Below, piece after piece: positions 1-5,584 of a DNA stretch of 5,584 bases. Numbering within the stretch: the first letter of the stretch is position 1; each line of letters opens with the position of its first letter. This DNA is from Planctomycetota bacterium (GTDB lineage Bacteria; Planctomycetota; B129-G9). The DNA lies in contig JAUXGI010000099.1 of assembly GCA_030622295.1 (NCBI GenBank), forward strand, positions 1 through 5,584, read 5' to 3'. The notes beneath the pieces were generated by a model. It was not told the origin of the DNA. It saw only the letters and a list, made by a program, of their open reading frames with translations, and ran no database searches. A program made the position numbers and the translations under genes.

Positions 1-10
1 CGCTGAGGAG

Positions 11-29
11 CAGCCTTCGGCTGTCTTTT
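11..29 (+). terminator. Possible intrinsic terminator of a plus-strand gene left of the window
   Basis: CAGCC (11-15) and GGCTG (19-23) form a 5-bp GC-rich stem with a TTC loop, followed by TCTTTT (24-29). The pattern fits a Rho-independent terminator reading rightwards, so a gene converging on clpB would have to end just left of base 1. The stem is short and the T-tract is interrupted by a C. No coding sequence for that gene is visible here, so this is a candidate only. Confidence 0.4.
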
Positions 30-85
30 CACTTTCACGTTCGGCATATTCGGGGGCCACTCCTGAAGTCATGCGGGCCGAAAGG

Positions 86-106
86 AAAAAAGCAGCCGAG
101 GGCTGC
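86..106 (-). terminator. Rho-independent terminator downstream of clpB
   Basis: On the minus strand a perfect 6-bp stem (GCAGCC at 101-106 as read leftwards, pairing with GGCTGC at 92-97) encloses the 3-base loop CTC and is followed at once by six T residues (86-91 on the plus strand are all A). This is the classic GC stem plus U-tract layout. It lies about 85 bases past the clpB stop codon with no gene in between, so it most likely ends the clpB transcript. Confidence 0.75.
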
Positions 107-113
107 CGGGAAA

Positions 114-139
114 GGGTCAGACCCCCGTTAGCACATAAC
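114..139. repeat. Degenerate copy of the GGGTC-A-GACCC palindrome family
   Basis: GGGTC (114-118), a central A, and GACCC (120-124) form an 11-bp palindrome. It has the same core as the three better-conserved copies near 2821, 5532 and 5573. It is followed by GTTAGCACATAAC (127-139), which resembles the TGTGTTATT or TGTATTA tails that follow the core in the other copies. It lies between the clpB terminator and the clpB stop codon. The flanks have diverged, so membership of the family rests on the core, the tail position and the shared intergenic setting. Confidence 0.5.
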
Positions 140-142
140 CCC

Positions 143-189
143 CTCACTCATCCCTCATCCCGCCTCACTCATCCCGCATCCCTCGTCAC

Positions 190-196
<7 letters not shown>
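143..196. repeat. Imperfect 21-bp-period tandem repeat across the clpB stop codon
   Basis: The core CTCACTCATCCC starts at 143 and 164 and recurs with one change (GTCACTCATCCC) at 185, exactly 21 bases apart each time. The remainder of each unit is also similar (TCATCCCGC in unit one, GCATCCCTC in unit two). On the minus strand the units read as runs of GGGATGAGTGA. The third unit contains the last codon and the TGA stop of clpB (stop at 190-192). No function can be read from it; strand slippage or expansion of a small intergenic repeat is the simplest origin. Confidence 0.85.
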
Positions 197-2772
<2,576 letters not shown>

Positions 2773-2780
2773 ATCATCTG

Positions 2781-2785
2781 TCCTC
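2781..2785 (-). promoter_or_regulatory. Ribosome binding site of clpB
   Basis: GAGGA on the minus strand, eight bases before the ATG at 2772. It supports that start codon and shows that clpB can be translated independently of the gene upstream. Confidence 0.75.
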
Positions 2786-2801
2786 GCAATATCTTATGGC
2801 T

Positions 2802-2840
2802 AATAACACACAAAGGGGTCTGACCCCTTTGTGTGTTATT
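2802..2840. repeat. Perfect 39-bp palindrome, REP-like, at the 3' end of the PilZ gene
   Basis: Two 19-base arms (2802-2820 and 2822-2840) are exact reverse complements around a single central T (2821). The inner part is the core GGGGTC-T-GACCCC and the outer part is TTTGTGTGTTATT. The TAA stop of the PilZ gene (2836-2838) lies inside the right arm. In minus-strand RNA it would fold into a very stable 19-bp hairpin, but no U-tract follows, so it is not a canonical intrinsic terminator. It could still block 3' exonucleases or cause pausing before clpB. The perfect symmetry suggests recent insertion or selection for structure. Confidence 0.95.
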
Positions 2841-4056
2841 CGGCGGCCTCTCGCGCCTCCCGGATTCCATCGAGTTGGCGGCGGTAGACGTACTTGACCA
2901 CCTTGTCGCGGACCTTTTCGCTTATGCCGACGAAGGCCAGGTGCGCGGTGGTTTTTCTGTGCCTCCTGGGCGTTTCTTCGGTTTTCGCGGACGGGGGGGC
3001 TTCGACGGAGACGACCTCGCCGGTGAGGTTCTCGGGCCGGCCGCTCCAGATGTCGATGTCGAAGTTGAGGAAGTCGCCGTCGGAGATGTCCGTTCCCGAT
3101 TCTACGAGCGCTCCGCCGCCGCTGATGTTTTTGAGTCTGCCCGAACCGCGCTCGCGGGCGCCAATCGTCGCCGCGGCGAGGGCTTCCTCCGGCTCGTCCC
3201 CTCCGCGTTCAATCTCGTTCTTATCCAGCAGCGCGAACGACAGGGGGATGTCGACATCAACGCGATAGTAGCGGCGCAACTGTACCCGTTTCAGGACGTT
3301 GGTGTGCGAAATCGTGAGCAGCGGGGCGCGGCCGAGAAACGTGCGCCGCACCCGGGTCTTAAACTCGTAGATGGCGTCGCTCTGCCGCACGAGCGTCACG
3401 CCGCATTCCATGTCGGGCTCGAGGTGGTAGACCTCGCCGTCGAGTCGAGGGGTGGTTATGGTTATCTCTTTTTCCGTGACGGCGACGACGACGGAGTCGA
3501 ATTCCTTCTCGACGCCTTCGACAGGGACGTTTATCTTGATTTCCTGGTTGGGCAGCAGGGCCCGCGTGGAGTGCAGGAACTGGCCCTGCGGCAGGTGGTC
3601 GAGCGCGAGTTTGCGCCGGATGAGCGAAATCATGTTGAGGGTTTCCTCGACCGCTTTTTCGCCGGCGGACCGGGCGGCAAGGGCCGACAGTTCGCGCTCG
3701 ACGCAGGCGTCGTACTCGGCGGGGGAGTTGACGACGGCGAGGGGGTTCCCCTCGGGCTGGTAGGTGGTGAAGCGCTCCAGCAGGGCTATCTCTTCCTCGT
3801 TCAGGCCGTGGGCCTGCGTGATGCCCTCGAACATCTCCCGGCTGCGTTTCCTGACGACGGCCCTGTGGCGTCGCGTCGTGATGATGTCAACGGCAATCAG
3901 CGTCCCCAGCAGCGCCGCCACCACCCCCAGCAAAACGGCGATGGTCGTGGGACTGGGCTTCGGCAGCCATTCCTGCTGCCACCAGTCCCCTTGAGCGGCT
4001 GCGAGGAGAGCGAAGTTGAGCGAAGTCGGCAATCTTTTACTCCGGTAACGTTCCAT
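2836..4056 (-). CDS. Membrane-anchored YcgR-like PilZ-domain protein, probable c-di-GMP receptor
   Basis: 406 residues. A basic N-terminus with a short hydrophobic stretch (13-21, ending AAAQG) resembles a weak signal peptide. A clear transmembrane helix spans about 38-59 and is followed by TRRHR, which places the rest in the cytosol. A helical, charged region covers about 70-160. Residues about 165-256 look like the YcgR_2-type domain that precedes PilZ in flagellar-brake proteins. The C-terminal PilZ domain has both c-di-GMP signatures: RRYYR (261-265, RxxxR) and NISGGG (310-315, NxSxxG). The gap between them includes an acidic, probably disordered insert (about 278-305). The ATG overlaps the permease stop as TGATG with no Shine-Dalgarno sequence before it, which implies translational coupling. 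The reading frame stays open 114 codons further upstream, but that part lies inside the permease gene and is not protein-like. The output (motility, polysaccharide or other) is unknown, as no partner gene is in view. Confidence 0.88.
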   Translation of the reverse strand: MERYRSKRLPTSLNFALLAAAQGDWWQQEWLPKPSPTTIAVLLGVVAALLGTLIAVDIITTRRHRAVVRKRSREMFEGITQAHGLNEEEIALLERFTTYQPEGNPLAVVNSPAEYDACVERELSALAARSAGEKAVEETLNMISLIRRKLALDHLPQGQFLHSTRALLPNQEIKINVPVEGVEKEFDSVVVAVTEKEITITTPRLDGEVYHLEPDMECGVTLVRQSDAIYEFKTRVRRTFLGRAPLLTISHTNVLKRVQLRRYYRVDVDIPLSFALLDKNEIERGGDEPEEALAAATIGARERGSGRLKNISGGGALVESGTDISDGDFLNFDIDIWSGRPENLTGEVVSVEAPPSAKTEETPRRHRKTTAHLAFVGISEKVRDKVVKYVYRRQLDGIREAREAAE

Positions 4057-5429
4057 CACGTCGGCAGGAAGATGTAGCGGGCCACGAACAGGGCGCCGAG
4101 CACGTATACCAGCCAGTGTACCTGGCGGCCTTTTCCACAAACGAGTTTCAGAATCGGGTAACTGATAAAGCCTATGGCGAGTCCGTGTGATATGCTGGAC
4201 GTCAGGGGCATAAGTACGACGGTGAGGAAGGCGGGTATGCCTTCGGAGAGGTCCGCCCAGGTCACCCTGGCGATGTTGCCCATCATGAGCACGCCGACCA
4301 TGAGGAGCGCGGGCGCCGTTACGAAGGGATGTCCTCCGAACATCTGAACGACCGGGGAGAAGAAGATTGCGAGCACGAAGAGCAGGGCGGTGACACAATT
4401 GGTAAGTCCCGTCCTGCCGCCCTCGGCGACCCCGGCGGCGCTTTCGACGTAAGAGGTGACCGTCGAGGTGCCCATGACGGCGCCGACCATCGTGCCGACG
4501 GAATCCGCCGTAAGAGCGCGGCTGGCGCGGGGCAGGCGGCCCTCCTTGTCCAGGAAGCCCGCCTGTTCGCTCACGCCTATTAGCGTGCCTATCGTGTCGA
4601 ACATGTCGAAGAAAAGCAGCACCAGGACAGGGACGATGAATATCTTGATGTTTGCAAACAGGCCGACCACGTCCAGTTTCATAAAGGCCGGCTGTTCAAT
4701 CTCGGGCAGGCCGACGAGCGAGGAGAGAATCTGCCCGGCCGATTCAAGCGGCGGCAGGCGGAAAACGTCCTCCGAGAAGGGCGGTTGCACCAGCCCGGCC
4801 AGTATGCCTATGATGCCGGTGGCGAGTATTGAGATGAGTATGGCGCCCTTAACGCGCGTGACCATGAGTATCGCCGCAATGGCGACGCCGGCAATTGCGA
4901 CCCTTGTGAAAGGTTGCTGCAAATCCCCGATGGTGACGAGGGTGACAGGATCGTCCGCTATGATGCCCGCGTGTTTCAGGCCTATGAAGGCGATGAACAG
5001 CCCTATACCGGCCGCTATGGCGAATTTGAGGGAAGGGGGGATTGCGTGGACTATCATCTTGCGGATACGGACGAGGGACAGTATGAAAAAGACGAATCCC
5101 GAAACGAAAACAACGCCCAGTGCAATCCACCAGTCCACTCCCATCCCGGCGCAAATCTCGTAACTGAAGAACGCATTGAGCCCCATCCCCGGCGCAAGTG
5201 CGATGGGATACCGGGCGATGAACCCCATCAGCAAGGTCGCCAGCCCCGCTGAAACACACGTGGCCAGCATCACCGCGTTGAAATCCATGCCCGCGCCGTC
5301 CTTCAGGATTGCCGGGTTCACAAAAATAATGTAGGCCATGGTCATGAACGTGACCAGGCCTGCCAGGACTTCCGTGCGGACGTTTGTCTTGTTCTCTCGA
5401 AGTCTGAAGATTCTATCCAGGAATTCCAT
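4056..5429 (-). CDS. NCS2/AzgA-family purine base permease
   Basis: Inner-membrane transporter of the nucleobase-cation symporter-2 fold, AzgA/PbuG-like branch, which takes up adenine, guanine or hypoxanthine with protons. 457 residues from the ATG at 5429, hydrophobic throughout, in line with the 14-helix family fold. Recognisable motifs are the opening segment with VTFMTMAYIIFVNP (about 25-39), APGMGLNAF (79-87), FFDMFDTIGTLIG (273-285) and GTSTVTSYVESAAG (320-333) followed by GGRTGLT (337-343). These contain the acidic residues of helices 8 and 10 that this family uses for substrate binding (Asp in FFDMFDT, Glu329). An in-frame GTG at 5438 would add three residues; the ATG is preferred because GGGGAG lies eight bases before it. 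A strong promoter lies upstream. The stop overlaps the start of the PilZ gene by one base. The exact purine cannot be told from sequence, so no symbol is given. Confidence 0.95.
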   Translation of the reverse strand: MEFLDRIFRLRENKTNVRTEVLAGLVTFMTMAYIIFVNPAILKDGAGMDFNAVMLATCVSAGLATLLMGFIARYPIALAPGMGLNAFFSYEICAGMGVDWWIALGVVFVSGFVFFILSLVRIRKMIVHAIPPSLKFAIAAGIGLFIAFIGLKHAGIIADDPVTLVTIGDLQQPFTRVAIAGVAIAAILMVTRVKGAILISILATGIIGILAGLVQPPFSEDVFRLPPLESAGQILSSLVGLPEIEQPAFMKLDVVGLFANIKIFIVPVLVLLFFDMFDTIGTLIGVSEQAGFLDKEGRLPRASRALTADSVGTMVGAVMGTSTVTSYVESAAGVAEGGRTGLTNCVTALLFVLAIFFSPVVQMFGGHPFVTAPALLMVGVLMMGNIARVTWADLSEGIPAFLTVVLMPLTSSISHGLAIGFISYPILKLVCGKGRQVHWLVYVLGALFVARYIFLPT

Positions 5430-5437
5430 CCTCTCCA

Positions 5438-5443
5438 CTCCCC
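5438..5443 (-). promoter_or_regulatory. Ribosome binding site that decides the permease start
   Basis: GGGGAG on the minus strand, eight bases before the ATG at 5429. The alternative GTG at 5438 overlaps this motif, and has only a run of four G close upstream. This is the reason for choosing the ATG. Confidence 0.65.
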
Positions 5444-5465
5444 ATGAGAAGTCGAAGTCAGGGGC

Positions 5466-5494
5466 ATTATACAGAGCATGAGACGCACAGCCAA
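5466..5494 (-). promoter_or_regulatory. Sigma70-type promoter of the permease-PilZ unit
   Basis: On the minus strand TTGGCT (5489-5494, four of six bases of the -35 consensus) is followed after a 17-base spacer by a perfect TATAAT (5466-5471). Transcription should start near 5459, giving a leader of about 30 bases before the ATG at 5429. That is too short for a purine riboswitch, so any purine control would have to act on this promoter through a protein; no operator is recognised. Confidence 0.8.
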
Positions 5495-5523
5495 GAGATC
5501 TTAGACAGGGCTACTGTCACCTA

Positions 5524-5581
5524 AAGGGGTCTGACCCCCTATATGTATTACCGATGATACATCAAAGGGGTCAGACCCCTT
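5524..5581. repeat. Pair of inverted GGGGTC palindromes forming one nested hairpin (BIME-like)
   Basis: Unit one is GGGGTCTGACCCC (5526-5538) and unit two is its exact reverse complement GGGGTCAGACCCC (5567-5579). Each is palindromic by itself and the two also pair with each other. The full arms are 5524-5548 and 5557-5581: 15 matched bases, a 4-base mismatched bulge, then ATGTAT pairing with ATACAT around an 8-base loop. This arrangement resembles paired REP sequences in bacterial interspersed mosaic elements. It lies about 30 bases upstream of the permease promoter and touches the end of the window. Confidence 0.85.
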
Positions 5582-5584
5582 ATA

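Noticed and set aside
2791..2796. TAAGAT on the minus strand as a -10 box for clpB
   Set aside because: It matches only four of six consensus bases, and the bases 17 upstream (ACCCCT, inside the palindrome) do not resemble a -35 box.
2993..2999. Run of seven G as a possible frameshift in the PilZ gene
   Set aside because: The frame continues through a normal PilZ C-terminus (LAFVGISEKVRDKVVKYVYRR) on the far side, so there is no sign of a shift.
2833..4077. 414-codon plus-strand open frame opposite the PilZ gene
   Set aside because: It is antisense to a gene with both PilZ motifs in order, and its translation has shadow-like composition (Gly/Asp/Val-rich, low complexity).
4057..4398. Upstream extension of the PilZ reading frame by 114 codons
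   Set aside because: It lies wholly within the well-supported permease gene, is Arg/His-rich and has no domain. The ATG at 4056 gives a sensible N-terminus and a standard TGATG overlap.
5430..5460. Purine riboswitch in front of the permease
   Set aside because: The predicted leader is only about 30 bases, too short for the purine aptamer, and no aptamer-like stems are seen further upstream.

Overview
The window carries three complete protein genes, all on the minus strand. Read in the direction of transcription (right to left) they are a purine-type NCS2/AzgA-family permease (start near 5429), a membrane-anchored YcgR-like PilZ protein (start 4056), and the disaggregase ClpB (start 2772, stop at 190). 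The right-hand edge (5524-5581) and both gene junctions below the permease hold palindromic or tandem repeat DNA. There is no RNA gene, CRISPR array, transposase or phage gene.

Layout from left to right: 1-189 is non-coding, with a hairpin that could terminate a plus-strand gene lying left of the window, a good intrinsic terminator for clpB, a degenerate palindrome, and a 21-bp-period tandem repeat that runs into the clpB stop codon. clpB fills 190-2772. A 63-base gap follows, largely occupied by a perfect 39-bp palindrome that also contains the stop codon of the PilZ gene. The PilZ and permease genes overlap by one base (TGATG) and look translationally coupled. Upstream of the permease is a strong sigma70-type promoter (-10 TATAAT, -35 TTGGCT, 17-base spacer). 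Beyond it is a pair of inverted palindromes that reaches the end of the window.

The permease and PilZ genes form one transcription unit. clpB, 63 bases further on, may belong to the same unit or have its own promoter that I cannot identify. ClpB works with DnaK/DnaJ on aggregated protein; the permease imports purine bases; the PilZ protein is probably a c-di-GMP receptor anchored to the inner membrane. Only the permease-PilZ pair is close enough to suggest a functional link, and that link is inference.

The organism is a GC-rich bacterium. A PilZ protein with an N-terminal YcgR_2-like domain and dispersed palindromic repeats fits a Gram-negative environmental lineage, possibly of PVC or related affiliation, but the sequence does not settle the phylum. 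The genes themselves are ordinary. The least explained feature is a family of small palindromes with the core GGGGTC-(A/T)-GACCCC, present four times in 5.6 kb. With the tandem repeat, these repeats sit so close to the genes that they supply two of the three stop codons.
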